DNA of 64,000 bases from Nisaea sp. (GCF_017640745.1 NZ_JAEPQA010000002.1:62001-126000), one strand, 5' to 3'. Shown: positions 28,305-36,865, counted from the first letter of the stretch. Notes: generated by a model from the letters alone, not told the origin. Numbers and translations are program-made.

Positions 28305-28320
28305 CGGAACACACGTTCTT
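28305..28320 (-). promoter_or_regulatory. Operator-like palindrome upstream of the TetR gene
   Basis: GGAA (28306-28309), six bases, TTCT (28316-28319). The inner GAAC/GTTC pair perfectly. It has the same GGAA-N6-TTC(C/T) layout as the peroxiredoxin promoter palindrome, 42-58 bp before the TetR ATG, consistent with autoregulation. It is the weaker of the two matches. Confidence 0.35.
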
Positions 28321-28345
28321 TCATGCGTCAGGTGTCACTAAAAAC

Positions 28346-28441
28346 TCATTAATAGTCCAAACAATATCGCGTGAGACGGCCGTGGCGCCCGACGGGATCG
28401 AGTATAGCCCATGGCTGGGCAATGATTATGCCTATCGCTGA
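28346..28441 (+). other. Short open frame, possible coding remnant
   Basis: In the 216-bp gap between the TetR gene and trmL, a frame ending at TGA 28439-28441 reads VAPDGIEYSPWLGNDYAYR from a GTG at 28382. The composition is protein-like, but there is no ribosome-binding site and only 19 codons follow the GTG. It could be a decayed gene end or chance. Confidence 0.2.
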
Positions 28442-28479
28442 AAGAGGTCTGGTGCGGATGTGTCACCGCTCGCGGAAAT

Positions 28480-28941
28480 CTAGCCCTCGTCTGTTTGGCA
28501 CAGCCCGGTCTGCCGAAGCGCTTCCCAGAGCGCGATCGAGGCGCTGACCGCGATGTTGAGGGAGCGCAGGCCGCGCCGCATGGGAATCAGCACCCGCGCG
28601 TCGGCGGCGGCGTGAACCTCGTCCGGAACGCCGGCCGATTCCCGTCCGAAGAGCAGAGTATCGCTTTCGGAAAAACTGAATTCCTGCAACGGGACCGACG
28701 CCTTGGTGGTCAGCAGCACGAGGCGCCCCGGCCCCGTTTTCTCCCGGAAACGCTCCCAGGAAACATGCCGGTTCCAGTCGACGTGATCGACGTAATCCAT
28801 ACCGGCTCTGCGCATCCGTGCATCGCTCAGGGCGAAGCCGCAGGGCTCTATGATATCGACCCCGACGCCGAAGCAGGCCGCGAGGCGGAGGATGGTTCCG
28901 GTATTCTGTGGGATATCCGGTTGATAGAGCGCAATTCGCAC
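28480..28941 (-). CDS. trmL: tRNA (cytidine(34)-2'-O)-methyltransferase TrmL
   Basis: 153-aa SPOUT-class methyltransferase that 2'-O-methylates the wobble base of tRNA-Leu isoacceptors. The N terminus RIALYQPDIPQNTGTILRLA is the family signature. The knotted SAM site is formed by LLFGRESAGVPDEV, LIPMRRGLRSLNIAVSASI and the following helix. The length equals E. coli TrmL. It is monocistronic and divergent from the bc1 operon. Confidence 0.95.
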   Translation of the reverse strand: MRIALYQPDIPQNTGTILRLAACFGVGVDIIEPCGFALSDARMRRAGMDYVDHVDWNRHVSWERFREKTGPGRLVLLTTKASVPLQEFSFSESDTLLFGRESAGVPDEVHAAADARVLIPMRRGLRSLNIAVSASIALWEALRQTGLCQTDEG

Positions 28942-29138
28942 GGTTTGACGCCTATTGCTCGCGAGAGGTTAGGGAGACTTTGCAATTGGGTTCAGGGGGT
29001 AGTATAGGACGGAGCAATGACGTCGGAGCAGGCTAGAATTCCTGCCGGTCGCGCGCGACCTTGTGTCGCACTCACCGCGGTGGGGGACGGGATAAGTTCC
29101 CTGTCGAATTAAAAGTGGGCGAGAGGTGCTGAATTACA

Positions 29139-29669
29139 ATGGCTGAGATGGAAGAAGGCGCGACACGGCGCGACTTTATCAACGTCGCCAGCGGTGCCGT
29201 CGGTGCAGTTGGCGCCGCGGCCGCAGTATGGCCGTTCATCAATCAGATGAACCCTGCTGCCGATACGCTGGCCCTCGCGAGCACGGAGGTTGATCTCTCC
29301 GCGATCGAAGTGGGCATGTCGATCACCGTGGTCTGGCGCGGCAAACCGGTTTTCATCCGTCACCGCACGGAAGAGGAAATCAAGGAAGCGGAAGCGGTCG
29401 ATCTCGGCGATCTGCCCGATCCGACCCCGGATGCGCAGCGGGTCGAGAAGCCGGAATGGCTGATCCTCGTCGGCATCTGCACCCACCTCGGCTGCGTGCC
29501 GCTCGGCCAGAAGACGACCGAGCCGCGCGGCGATTACGGCGGGTGGTTCTGCCCCTGTCACGGCTCTCACTACGACACCTCCGGTCGTATCCGTAAAGGC
29601 CCGGCGCCGGCCAACCTTCCCGTGCCGCCCTATGCCTTTACCGGCGACGCCGCGATTAGAATCGGTTGA
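29139..29669 (+). CDS. petA: Cytochrome bc1 Rieske iron-sulfur subunit
   Basis: 176-aa subunit carrying the 2Fe-2S cluster that accepts electrons from quinol. A Tat-type N terminus ([20 protein letters not shown]) also serves as the membrane anchor. Box I CTHLGC gives ligands Cys114 and His116; box II CPCHGS gives Cys138 and His141. Cys119 and Cys140 form the usual disulfide. First gene of petABC, 12 bp before petB. Confidence 0.98.
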   Translation: MAEMEEGATRRDFINVASGAVGAVGAAAAVWPFINQMNPAADTLALASTEVDLSAIEVGMSITVVWRGKPVFIRHRTEEEIKEAEAVDLGDLPDPTPDAQRVEKPEWLILVGICTHLGCVPLGQKTTEPRGDYGGWFCPCHGSHYDTSGRIRKGPAPANLPVPPYAFTGDAAIRIG

Positions 29670-29681
29670 GGAGGCTGATCG

Positions 29682-30938
29682 ATGAGCACTGCTAACTTCT
29701 CCAATCCGGTTGTCCGGTGGATCGACCACCGCCTGCCGATCTTCAGCTTCCTGCATCACGAAGCGCACGAATACCCGACCCCGAAGAACCTCAGCTACTG
29801 GTGGAACTTCGGCTCGCTCGCCGGGATCATGCTCGTCATCATGCTGGTGACCGGCATCACGCTCGCGATGCACTACACGCCGCATGTGGACTACGCCTTC
29901 GACTCCGTCGAGCGCATCATGCGCGACGTCAATTCGGGCTGGCTGATCCGCTACATCCACATGAACGGCGCCAGCTTCTTCTTCATCGCCGTCTACATCC
30001 ACATCTTCCGCGGCCTCTATTACGGCTCCTACAAGGCGCCGCGCGAGCTGCTCTGGATGCTGGGCGTCGTGATCATGCTGCTGATGATGGCCACCGCCTT
30101 CATGGGCTACGTGCTTCCCTGGGGCCAGATGAGCTTCTGGGGCGCCACCGTCATCACCAACCTGTTCTCCGCGATCCCGGTCGTCGGCGACAGCATCGTG
30201 ACCTGGCTGTGGGGCGGTTTCTCGGTCGACAACCCGACCCTCAACCGGTTCTTCGCCCTGCATTACCTGCTGCCGTTCGTGATCTTCGCGGTCGTCGTGC
30301 TGCATATCGTGGCGCTGCACCGTTTCGGCTCGAACAACCCGCTCGGGATCGACGTGAAGGGCCCGCAGGACACCATTCCGTTCCACCCGTACTACACGAT
30401 CAAGGACATGTTCGGCCTCGCCGTCTTCCTGATCCCGTTCTGCGGTTTCGTGTTCTTCGCGCCGAACTTCCTCGGGCATCCGGACAACTACATTCCGGCC
30501 AACCCGCTGGTGACCCCGGCGTACATCGTTCCGGAGTGGTACTTCCTGCCGTTCTACGCGATCCTGCGCGCCGTTCCGGACAAGCTGCTCGGCGTTCTGG
30601 CCATGTTCGGCGCCATCGCGGTGCTGTTCATCCTGCCGTGGCTCGACCGTTCGCCGGTCCGCAGCGGCAAGTTCCGCCCGGTCTTCAAGATCTTCTTCTG
30701 GCTGCTGTTCCTCGACTGCATCCTGCTGACCTGGCTCGGCGGCAAGCCGGCGGAAGGCGTCTATGTCATCGCGGCCCGCTTCGCGACCGCATACTACTTC
30801 TTCTACTTCCTGATCGCGCTGCCGCTGCTCTCGATCTTCGAGACACCGAAGCCGCTCCCCAAGAGCATCAGTGAGTCCGTTCTCGGCGGTGCCGGAGGAC
30901 CAGCCGCAGCACCGGCTGCCGCGAAGGAGAAAGCATAA
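29682..30938 (+). CDS. petB: Cytochrome bc1 cytochrome b subunit
   Basis: 418-aa multi-helix subunit binding haems bL and bH and forming the Qo and Qi sites. Helix B ([23 protein letters not shown]) carries the Qo region, and [13 protein letters not shown] holds the PEWY motif. Conserved histidines lie in helices B and D ([30 protein letters not shown]). The C-terminal tail is Ala/Pro-rich. Its TAA stop overlaps the petC ATG by one base. Confidence 0.98.
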   Translation: MSTANFSNPVVRWIDHRLPIFSFLHHEAHEYPTPKNLSYWWNFGSLAGIMLVIMLVTGITLAMHYTPHVDYAFDSVERIMRDVNSGWLIRYIHMNGASFFFIAVYIHIFRGLYYGSYKAPRELLWMLGVVIMLLMMATAFMGYVLPWGQMSFWGATVITNLFSAIPVVGDSIVTWLWGGFSVDNPTLNRFFALHYLLPFVIFAVVVLHIVALHRFGSNNPLGIDVKGPQDTIPFHPYYTIKDMFGLAVFLIPFCGFVFFAPNFLGHPDNYIPANPLVTPAYIVPEWYFLPFYAILRAVPDKLLGVLAMFGAIAVLFILPWLDRSPVRSGKFRPVFKIFFWLLFLDCILLTWLGGKPAEGVYVIAARFATAYYFFYFLIALPLLSIFETPKPLPKSISESVLGGAGGPAAAPAAAKEKA

Positions 30939-31711
30939 TGGGTATCAAGTCTCTGATCGCGGCCACCGCTACCGTCGCCGTTCTCGCCCTGGGCGGCACC
31001 CAGCCGGCGAATGCCGCCGGTGAAGCCGTTGCCCTGCCGAAGCAGGACTGGTCGTTCAATGGCATCTTCGGCACGGTCGACCGGGCAGCGGCCCAGCGCG
31101 GTCTGCAGGTCTACCGGGAAGTCTGCGCGACCTGCCACTCGCTCGACTATATCGCCTTCCGCAACCTGACCGATCTCGGGTATTCGGAAGACGAGGTGAA
31201 GGCGATCGCGGCCGAGTACGAGGTCCAGGACGGCCCGAATGACGAAGGTGAGATGTTCACCCGTCCGGGCACGCCCGCCGACCGTTTCCCGGCACCGTTC
31301 CCGAACGAGAAGGCGGCGCGTGCCTCCAATGGCGGCGCCTATCCGCCGGACCTCTCGCTCATCGTAGATGCGCGGGCCGGTTTCGAGGATTACGTCTACG
31401 GCGTGCTGATCGGCTACGAGGAAGCGCCGGCCGGTGTCACGATGATGGCCGGGATGAACTACAACAAGTACTTCCCGGGTCACCAGATCGCCATGGCGCA
31501 GCCGCTCTATGAAGACGGCGTGACCTATGCGGACGGTACCAAGGCCTCCATCGACCAGATGGCGAAGGATGTGACCACCTTCCTCGCCTGGGCGGCCGAG
31601 CCGAACATGGAAACCCGCAAGCGGACCGGCATCGCGGTGATCCTGTTCCTGATCGTGCTCTCCGGCCTGTTCTATGCTTCCAAGCGGAAGATCTGGGCCG
31701 ACGTGCACTGA
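30938..31711 (+). CDS. petC: Cytochrome bc1 cytochrome c1 subunit
   Basis: 257-aa periplasmic haem protein with a C-terminal anchor helix (IAVILFLIVLSGLFYAS). The signal peptide ends near residue 27 (PANAAGEA). The haem c attachment site is Cys63-Ala-Thr-Cys66-His67, and the axial Met lies in the MAGMNYNKYFPGHQIAMAQPL region. Haem attachment depends on the ccm operon at 40.2-47.6 kb. Last gene of the operon, followed by a terminator. Confidence 0.97.
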   Translation: MGIKSLIAATATVAVLALGGTQPANAAGEAVALPKQDWSFNGIFGTVDRAAAQRGLQVYREVCATCHSLDYIAFRNLTDLGYSEDEVKAIAAEYEVQDGPNDEGEMFTRPGTPADRFPAPFPNEKAARASNGGAYPPDLSLIVDARAGFEDYVYGVLIGYEEAPAGVTMMAGMNYNKYFPGHQIAMAQPLYEDGVTYADGTKASIDQMAKDVTTFLAWAAEPNMETRKRTGIAVILFLIVLSGLFYASKRKIWADVH

Positions 31712-31736
31712 TCCAGCCGACATCTCTTAGAAAGTA

Positions 31737-31767
31737 GGCCGCGTCCCCGGACGCGGCCTTTTCTTTT
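31737..31767 (+). terminator. Terminator of the petABC operon
   Basis: GGCCGCGTCC (31737-31746) and GGACGCGGCC (31749-31758) pair into a long GC stem followed by TTTTCTTTT. Confidence 0.88.
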
Positions 31768-31820
31768 GCGATTGGCAAGTCTGTGTCCTTCGGCTACCCA
31801 GAAACCGGACAGCAATCTGG

Positions 31821-32720
31821 ATGGGCGATATCATGACGGACCTGACACGCGACGCGGTGCTCGGCTTTATCGGCGGCAGTGGGATCTACGAGATTGACGG
31901 GCTGGCCAACACGCGCTGGGAGACGGTCACGTCGCCATTCGGCACGCCGTCCGACCAGCTCCTGTTCGGTGAGCTCGACGGCCAGAAGCTGGTCTTCCTG
32001 CCGCGCCACGGCCGGGGCCACAAGCTGAACCCGTCCGGGATCAACTACCGCGCCAATATTGACGCGATGAAGCGGGCCGGCGTCACGGACATCGTCTCTC
32101 TCAGTGCCGTCGGCTCCCTCAAGGAAGAATACGCGCCGGGCCATTTCGTGCTGATCGACCAGTTCATCGACCGCACCTTCGCGCGCGAGAAGACCTTCTT
32201 CACCAACGGCTGCGCAGCGCATGTCTCCTTCAGCCATCCGGTCTCGGCGCGGATCCAGGCGGCGCTGGCGGCGGCCTGCGAGCAGCTCGGCCTGCCCTAT
32301 AGCGTGAACGGGACCTATATCTGCATGGAAGGTCCGCAATTCTCCACCTATGCCGAAAGCACGCTCTACCGTTCCTGGGGCTGCGACGTGATCGGGATGA
32401 CCAACATGCCGGAGGCCAAGCTGGCCCGCGAGGCGGAGATTCCCTACGCCACCGTCGCCATGATCACGGATTACGACTGCTGGCATCCGGACCACGACAG
32501 CGTGACGGTCGAGCAGGTCATCAAGGTGCTGACCGGGAATGCGCAAAAGGCACGGGATCTGGTGCGCACCGTCGCCCCCATGCTGGCGAAGCGCCCGGAG
32601 GTGGACGAGCAGGGCGGCGACAACGCGCTGCAATTCGCCCTGATCACCCATCCGGACGCGCGCGATCCGGAAGTCGTCGCCAAGCTGGATGCGGTTGCGG
32701 GACGGGTTCTGAAAGGCTGA
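31821..32720 (+). CDS. mtnP: S-methyl-5'-thioadenosine phosphorylase
   Basis: 299-aa cytosolic enzyme that splits methylthioadenosine to adenine and methylthioribose-1-phosphate, in methionine salvage. N-terminal phosphate-binding motif GFIGGSGIYEI; FLPRHGRGHKLNPSGINYRAN; purine-site motif GMTNMPEAKLAREAEI. TDYDCWHPDHD carries the Asp pair that selects adenine rather than hypoxanthine nucleosides. The start is ATG 31821 or ATG 31833 (MTDLTRDAV). Confidence 0.95.
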   Translation: MGDIMTDLTRDAVLGFIGGSGIYEIDGLANTRWETVTSPFGTPSDQLLFGELDGQKLVFLPRHGRGHKLNPSGINYRANIDAMKRAGVTDIVSLSAVGSLKEEYAPGHFVLIDQFIDRTFAREKTFFTNGCAAHVSFSHPVSARIQAALAAACEQLGLPYSVNGTYICMEGPQFSTYAESTLYRSWGCDVIGMTNMPEAKLAREAEIPYATVAMITDYDCWHPDHDSVTVEQVIKVLTGNAQKARDLVRTVAPMLAKRPEVDEQGGDNALQFALITHPDARDPEVVAKLDAVAGRVLKG

Positions 32721-32782
32721 TTGCGGACCGGCATGCAGGGCGGGTGGTGCTCCCGTCGATCGCGGGCTAAGATACCCGCGTC

Positions 32783-33241
32783 ATGGCACGGACCTCACAT
32801 CCATCCCCGTCGCGCCTCGGCGGGGTGGTGAATATCGGCACGGCACGGCTGGAGAACCTCTACCGCAAGGTCACGAAGGGGCAGCCGGAGAGCCCGCGTT
32901 CGCTCCATGTCAAAAGCATCCTCGCCATGCAGAATGGCCGTCATGCCGAAGCGGCGCAGCTGATCGGCATGGCCGCGGTACTCGACCCGTCGGATGCGGA
33001 TCATCAGCGCCAGCTCGGCACGACCTGCTTCGAGGCCGGATGGCTGGAGCCCGCCGCGACCGCGCTCAACCGCTCGATCTATCTGAAACCGGACGATCCG
33101 GAGCCCTGGTTCACCCTCGGCCAGGTGTTCGACGCCGCCGGCAACCGCGACCATGCCCGCACCTGCTACGAGCAGTGCCTCGCCCTCAATCCGCGCTTCC
33201 ACGATGCCCGCATCGCGATGGCAGAGCAGGATCTGGGGTAG
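32783..33241 (+). CDS. Tetratricopeptide-repeat protein, 152 aa
   Basis: Soluble protein made largely of TPR units (about residues 40-150): HAEAAQLIGMAAVLDPSDADH, LEPAATALNRSIYLKPDDPEP and RDHARTCYEQCLALNPRF end in the typical Asp/Asn-Pro. It probably scaffolds a protein interaction. No catalytic domain is seen. It sits 62 bp downstream of mtnP and ends just before a REP-like hairpin. Confidence 0.8.
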   Translation: MARTSHPSPSRLGGVVNIGTARLENLYRKVTKGQPESPRSLHVKSILAMQNGRHAEAAQLIGMAAVLDPSDADHQRQLGTTCFEAGWLEPAATALNRSIYLKPDDPEPWFTLGQVFDAAGNRDHARTCYEQCLALNPRFHDARIAMAEQDLG

Positions 33242-33269
33242 GGGTTTTTCGCTCCGATACAATTCAGTC

Positions 33270-33295
33270 GTCACCCCGGCGCAGGCCGGGATGAC
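33270..33295. repeat. REP-like palindromic repeat, copy 1
   Basis: GTCACCCCGGC (33270-33280) pairs with GCCGGGATGAC (33285-33295) with minor mismatch. It separates the convergent TPR and HAD genes and may terminate both. A related copy lies at 34120-34149. Confidence 0.6.
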
Positions 33296-33306
33296 GGTCG
33301 AGGATA

Positions 33307-33969
33307 TTACCCCAACCGTTCCCGGATCTCGTCGTGGTGGGAAAAGATCTCGCTGGCGCCGGCGTCACGGAGCATTTCCGGCAGGTCCGCGTCGCCGCCG
33401 CTTTCCCCGACATAGCCCCAGGAGGTCATGCCGGCCTTGGTGGCCGCTGTGATGCCCGTGGTGCTGTCCTCGATGACCAGGCATTCGGAGGGTGCGGCGC
33501 CAAGACGTTCTGCGGCCAGGAGGAACATGTCCGGCGCCGGTTTGCCGCGCGCGACATGGTCGAGGGAGACCAGATGCGGGTCGAAATGCCTCAGCAGGCC
33601 GGTGTGGCGCAGCTTGCGTTCCAGCGAGGCAGCGCCGCTGTTTGATGCGACGGCCTTGGGCAGCGTCAGGGTGGAGAGCAGAGCGGCAATGCCCTCTGTC
33701 GGGGTCAGAGCGCGTTTGTATTCGGCCCAGGTCTCGTCCTTGATTCTGTCGAAGCAGCCGTCCGGCAGCGGCTTGCCGAACTTTTCCCGGTGCTCCTCTT
33801 CGACCAGCGCCAGGAACTGCGGCCAGGCTGCGCCCTTGAAGCGCTTGCTGTAGGCGTCCGGTTCGTAATTCAGGCCGAGCTCTCCGAGACGCCGGATATA
33901 GAACGCGCGGAGGATCGACTCGGAATTGATGAGGACGCCGTCGCAGTCGAAGATGATGGCCGAGAACAT
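33307..33969 (-). CDS. HAD-family phosphatase (beta-phosphoglucomutase/phosphoglycolate phosphatase-like)
   Basis: 220-aa haloacid dehalogenase-type hydrolase with an alpha-helical cap. Motif I FDCDGVLINSE gives Asp8 and Asp10; motif II is AVASNSGAAS; motif III Lys precedes PAPDMFLLAAERL; motif IV is CLVIEDSTTGITAA. ATG 33969 places motif I at the usual position; an upstream in-frame start would add only six residues. The substrate is probably a sugar or small organic phosphate. The gene is bracketed by REP-like repeats. Confidence 0.92.
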   Translation of the reverse strand: MFSAIIFDCDGVLINSESILRAFYIRRLGELGLNYEPDAYSKRFKGAAWPQFLALVEEEHREKFGKPLPDGCFDRIKDETWAEYKRALTPTEGIAALLSTLTLPKAVASNSGAASLERKLRHTGLLRHFDPHLVSLDHVARGKPAPDMFLLAAERLGAAPSECLVIEDSTTGITAATKAGMTSWGYVGESGGDADLPEMLRDAGASEIFSHHDEIRERLG

Positions 33970-34062
33970 GACAGTCCGGTGCAGCAAGAGGCGGGAGACA
34001 TGATTTAGGAGGTTAATCCGGAAATGTCACCGGTGCTGGCACGTTTTCACGAAACGACAACA

Positions 34063-34149
34063 ACCGTCACCCCTGGCTGAGGCCGGGCCCAGAGGATTAC
34101 AGAGACCGCTCTATGATCCCTGGATCCCGGCCTGCGACGGGATGACGGT
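34063..34149. repeat. REP-like composite repeat, copy 2
   Basis: An 87-bp element bounded by ACCGTCAC (34063-34070) and its near complement ATGACGGT (34142-34149). Its right half (CCCGGCCTGCGACGGGATGAC) matches the reverse complement of copy 1 almost base for base. It lies between the HAD and amidase genes. Confidence 0.6.
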
Positions 34150-34160
34150 GTATCGATGGC

Positions 34161-35591
34161 TCACATCGTGACTGGTTTTACGTTCTCCCGCACCCAGGCG
34201 GCGAGGCCGGTGAGGTCCTGGTCCCGGTGCAGCTGGCCGACGATCTGAACGCCGACCGGCATGCCCGAGATGCCCATCAGCGGCAGGGTGATCGCGGGCG
34301 CGCCGAGGGCCGAGGTCGCCGCGTTGAAGGCGGGCAGACCGGTCTGGTGCGTGATCCCCGGCTCGCCGGTGCTGCCCGTGCCGTCGAACGGCGGGGCGAT
34401 TCCGACAGAGGAGAGGGTGATGCAGCCGTCCGCGAAGGGTGCCAGCGCCTTGAAGCGGGTACGCATCCGCTCGCGCTGGTCGAGCGCGGCCCGATAGTCC
34501 GCGAGGCTCATGTCCTCGGCGAGCGCGAGGCGCTGCTGCAGGCTCTCGCTCATCAGGCTGCGGTCCTTCTCGGCGAGATTGCGCAGGGACCAGCGCAGTT
34601 CCCAGCAGCAGATGTCGCGGGCGAGCTTCAGGCTTTCCGCCATCGCCACCTCGCAGGCGTCGATCGTCGGGCTGTCGGCCCGGGTGAGGATCTGGATATC
34701 CTGCCTGCGGAGCTGGTCCAGGATCTTTTCGAAGGCGGCGCGGGTGGTGCCGTCAAGCATCTCCCAGCCCTCGGTCTGCAGCAGGATAAGATGGGTCGGC
34801 TTCTTCGGTCCCGCCGGCGCTTCCTCGCCGTAGAGGCCGGGATAGCCCGCATCGCCGCCTGCCGTGGCCGCGATCTGGTAGGCGACCGCCCACATGTCCT
34901 CGAGCGAGCCCGCATGGACGCCGATATGGCTCTGGCTGAGCGTGCCGGCCCGCTCGCCCCGGTTCAGCGCGCCGAGCGTCGGCTTGATCGCGTAATTGCC
35001 GCAGAAGCTCGCCGGACGGATCACCGAGCCGACGACCTGCGAGCCGATGGTGGCGGGCACCATGCCGGCACCGATCGCCGCGGCCGAGCCGCTGGAGGAG
35101 CCGCCGGGCGTGCGGTCCGGATCGAACGGGTTGCGGGTCGGGCCGGGATGCGAGAATCCTAGCTCCGTCGTCACCGTCTTGCCGAGGATCACCGCGCCGG
35201 ACATCCTCAGACCGTAGACGAGAGCGCTGTCGGCATGGGTCTCGTTGCCCTTGAAGAGCGGACTGCCCATTTCGGTCGGCATGTCCTTCGTCATGAAGAG
35301 GTCCTTGATGCCGACCGGCATGCCGTCGATGGGGGAAAGCTGTTTGCCGGCCTTGTAACGGGCACTCGCCTCGTCGGCCGCCTTGCGGGCGCCGTCGCGA
35401 TTGATCGTGACCCAGGCCTGCACCTCCGGCTCGCGCGCCTCGATCACCTCGAGACAGCGCTCCAGATAGGCGCGCGGACTGTCGCTTCCGTCACGGAAGG
35501 CGGGAACCGCATCGTGGAAGGTGAGCAGTTTCTGGCTGGCCGGATCGTAGCTGCCGCTGGTCGCGGTCTGCTGGCGGTTGGCAACACTCAT
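34161..35591 (-). CDS. Amidase (amidase-signature family)
   Basis: 476-aa Ser-cisSer-Lys hydrolase that cleaves amide bonds of small molecules. The catalytic Lys96 is in PVGIKDLF, Ser165 in GGSSSGSAAA and the nucleophile Ser189 in QVVGSVIRP; the 24-residue gap between the serines is the standard one. It lacks GatB/GatC neighbours and aminoacyl-tRNA context, so it is probably catabolic rather than GatA. No signal peptide. The physiological amide is unknown. Confidence 0.93.
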   Translation of the reverse strand: MSVANRQQTATSGSYDPASQKLLTFHDAVPAFRDGSDSPRAYLERCLEVIEAREPEVQAWVTINRDGARKAADEASARYKAGKQLSPIDGMPVGIKDLFMTKDMPTEMGSPLFKGNETHADSALVYGLRMSGAVILGKTVTTELGFSHPGPTRNPFDPDRTPGGSSSGSAAAIGAGMVPATIGSQVVGSVIRPASFCGNYAIKPTLGALNRGERAGTLSQSHIGVHAGSLEDMWAVAYQIAATAGGDAGYPGLYGEEAPAGPKKPTHLILLQTEGWEMLDGTTRAAFEKILDQLRRQDIQILTRADSPTIDACEVAMAESLKLARDICCWELRWSLRNLAEKDRSLMSESLQQRLALAEDMSLADYRAALDQRERMRTRFKALAPFADGCITLSSVGIAPPFDGTGSTGEPGITHQTGLPAFNAATSALGAPAITLPLMGISGMPVGVQIVGQLHRDQDLTGLAAWVRENVKPVTM

Positions 35592-35650
35592 GCTTATGTT
35601 TCCCCCTGTCGTTTTTTATCGTTGGGTTCTTCTGAATCACTTAGGTGCGC

Positions 35651-35866
35651 ATGGACCTCCTGACCACTTTGATCGCGCTTGCCGCCGCAATCCTGATCTT
35701 CGCGTTCGCGCGTCTTCAGGACCGCAAGGAACGGCTTCCAGGGAATGTTACCCTGATCCCCTATACGATGATCCAGATTTTTGCCGTCGTCACCTGCCTC
35801 GTGCTCGCGGCGCATCTGGTGACGCTGCTCTCGGGGGTGCCGTTCAAGGGGCGGTTCGCGGGGTAA
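35651..35866 (+). CDS. Small membrane protein, 71 aa, unknown function
   Basis: It has two hydrophobic helices: an N-terminal one (LTTLIALAAAILIFAFARL) followed by basic DRKER, and a second (IQIFAVVTCLVLAAHLVTLL). GC content and codon use match the chromosome, unlike the island directly downstream. ATG 35651 is preferred to a GTG six bases upstream. Function not recognised. Confidence 0.6.
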   Translation: MDLLTTLIALAAAILIFAFARLQDRKERLPGNVTLIPYTMIQIFAVVTCLVLAAHLVTLLSGVPFKGRFAG

Positions 35867-35933
35867 TGCGCCGCAATAAGTTCATGGTAATATTCTGAAA
35901 GACTATTGCTCTCTAAAACTTGGGTAATTGCGA

Positions 35934-36467
35934 ATGGACAGCACAAAAGATTCTATGAGTATAAAGACTTTTTTCTTTTATCGAGGGTGGCTTTTTGGTT
36001 ATGAGTCGCCAAAAATGGAAAATGGATTTGGATTGTTTTCTGGATTGATGGTATTTTTCTTTGTAATGCATTTGATAAATTTTTCATATTATCAAAAAAT
36101 TGGTGAGAATTTTGGAGTTTTAATTTTTTTAATTCTAATTTTTTATTTTATATTGCATTTTCATTATTTTAAAATTTTGAGTTCGGGTTCGAAAATTGGT
36201 GAGTTTTTTGTTTTGTCGGAAAGGTACTGTCGCATATTAAATGACTCTTTGATTTCATTTGCCATCACAATTGTTATGGTTTGGGTAGGTTTGTCGATTT
36301 GTTTCTTGTTTATTGATCCGATCTGCAAAAATTTTACTCTTTTCAAGAGTGAATTGGGGGGGTGTGCGCCGATTTTGACCGCGGCGACATTCCTGCGCAG
36401 CTTATGTACCATGGTGACGTGCTGCTCTTGTCAGGAATTCTCTACGCGTTTTCTGCCGTGGTGGTGA
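35934..36467 (+). CDS. AT-rich membrane protein, N-terminal part (frameshifted)
   Basis: 177-aa frame in strikingly AT-rich DNA. Three or four membrane helices are visible: GLFSGLMVFFFVMHLINF, VLIFLILIFYFILHFHYF and SLISFAITIVMVWVGLSICF. After a G7 run at 36356-36362 (residues 141-143) the hydrophobic pattern stops and about 35 unrelated residues follow. The next frame continues as a membrane protein, so this is probably the 5' part of one interrupted gene of about 288 codons. ATG 35934 is used; there is no clear ribosome-binding site. The family is not recognised and the composition suggests recent acquisition. Confidence 0.55.
   Translation: MDSTKDSMSIKTFFFYRGWLFGYESPKMENGFGLFSGLMVFFFVMHLINFSYYQKIGENFGVLIFLILIFYFILHFHYFKILSSGSKIGEFFVLSERYCRILNDSLISFAITIVMVWVGLSICFLFIDPICKNFTLFKSELGGCAPILTAATFLRSLCTMVTCCSCQEFSTRFLPWW
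36356..36362 (+). repeat. G7 homopolymer at the frameshift
   Basis: Seven G in a row inside otherwise AT-rich coding sequence. Reading through keeps frame with the upstream part; a one-base backward slip, or an eighth G, joins it to the downstream membrane-protein frame. Candidates are slipped-strand switching, programmed -1 frameshifting, mutation or sequencing error. Confidence 0.7.
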
Positions 36468-36802
36468 GTGTTTTGGCAGTCGTTTCTGTGATTAGAAATA
36501 GAAAATTTATTAATTATAATTATTTTGATCTTCTGTCTAATTTGCGGTGTGTTGGATTTTGCGGATTTTATTTTTTGTATGTTTTGAGTTTCGTTTTGAT
36601 TCCAGAGTTTGTGGGTATCAAGCATGGTAATTTTAATTATCCATTTGTATCGCAAGTGAAGCGGGAATTATTTTTGAATATATTTTTACTTATTCCAACC
36701 GGAATCATTTTATTTGTTTTCTTTTTAACGAGTATCTCGGTAGCAGTTTTGATTTCGATAAAGTTCCTTGATGAAAGGCCGTCAAATGCCGACTCCGCCT
36801 AG
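36362..36802 (+). CDS. AT-rich membrane protein, C-terminal part (frameshifted)
   Basis: Continuation of the preceding gene in the -1 frame, 146 codons from a nominal GTG within the G7 tract. It carries three or four helices (LLLSGILYAFSAVVVSVLAV, VGFCGFYFLYVLSFVLIP, LFLNIFLLIPTGIILFVFFL) and a short polar C terminus. There is no separate ribosome-binding site, so independent initiation is unlikely. Fused to the upstream part it would give a six-to-eight-helix membrane protein. Function not recognised. Confidence 0.5.
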   Translation: MCADFDRGDIPAQLMYHGDVLLLSGILYAFSAVVVSVLAVVSVIRNRKFINYNYFDLLSNLRCVGFCGFYFLYVLSFVLIPEFVGIKHGNFNYPFVSQVKRELFLNIFLLIPTGIILFVFFLTSISVAVLISIKFLDERPSNADSA

Positions 36803-36865
36803 TGTGACGCCGGTGAGTTCGTCTTGAAAGGATAGTCGTGCGGACGGAAAATTGCGGTCGACGGC

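Noticed and set aside
34161-35591. Amidase as GatA, the glutamyl-tRNA amidotransferase subunit
   Set aside because: There are no gatB or gatC neighbours and the protein lacks the usual GatA context; only the general amidase signature is shared.
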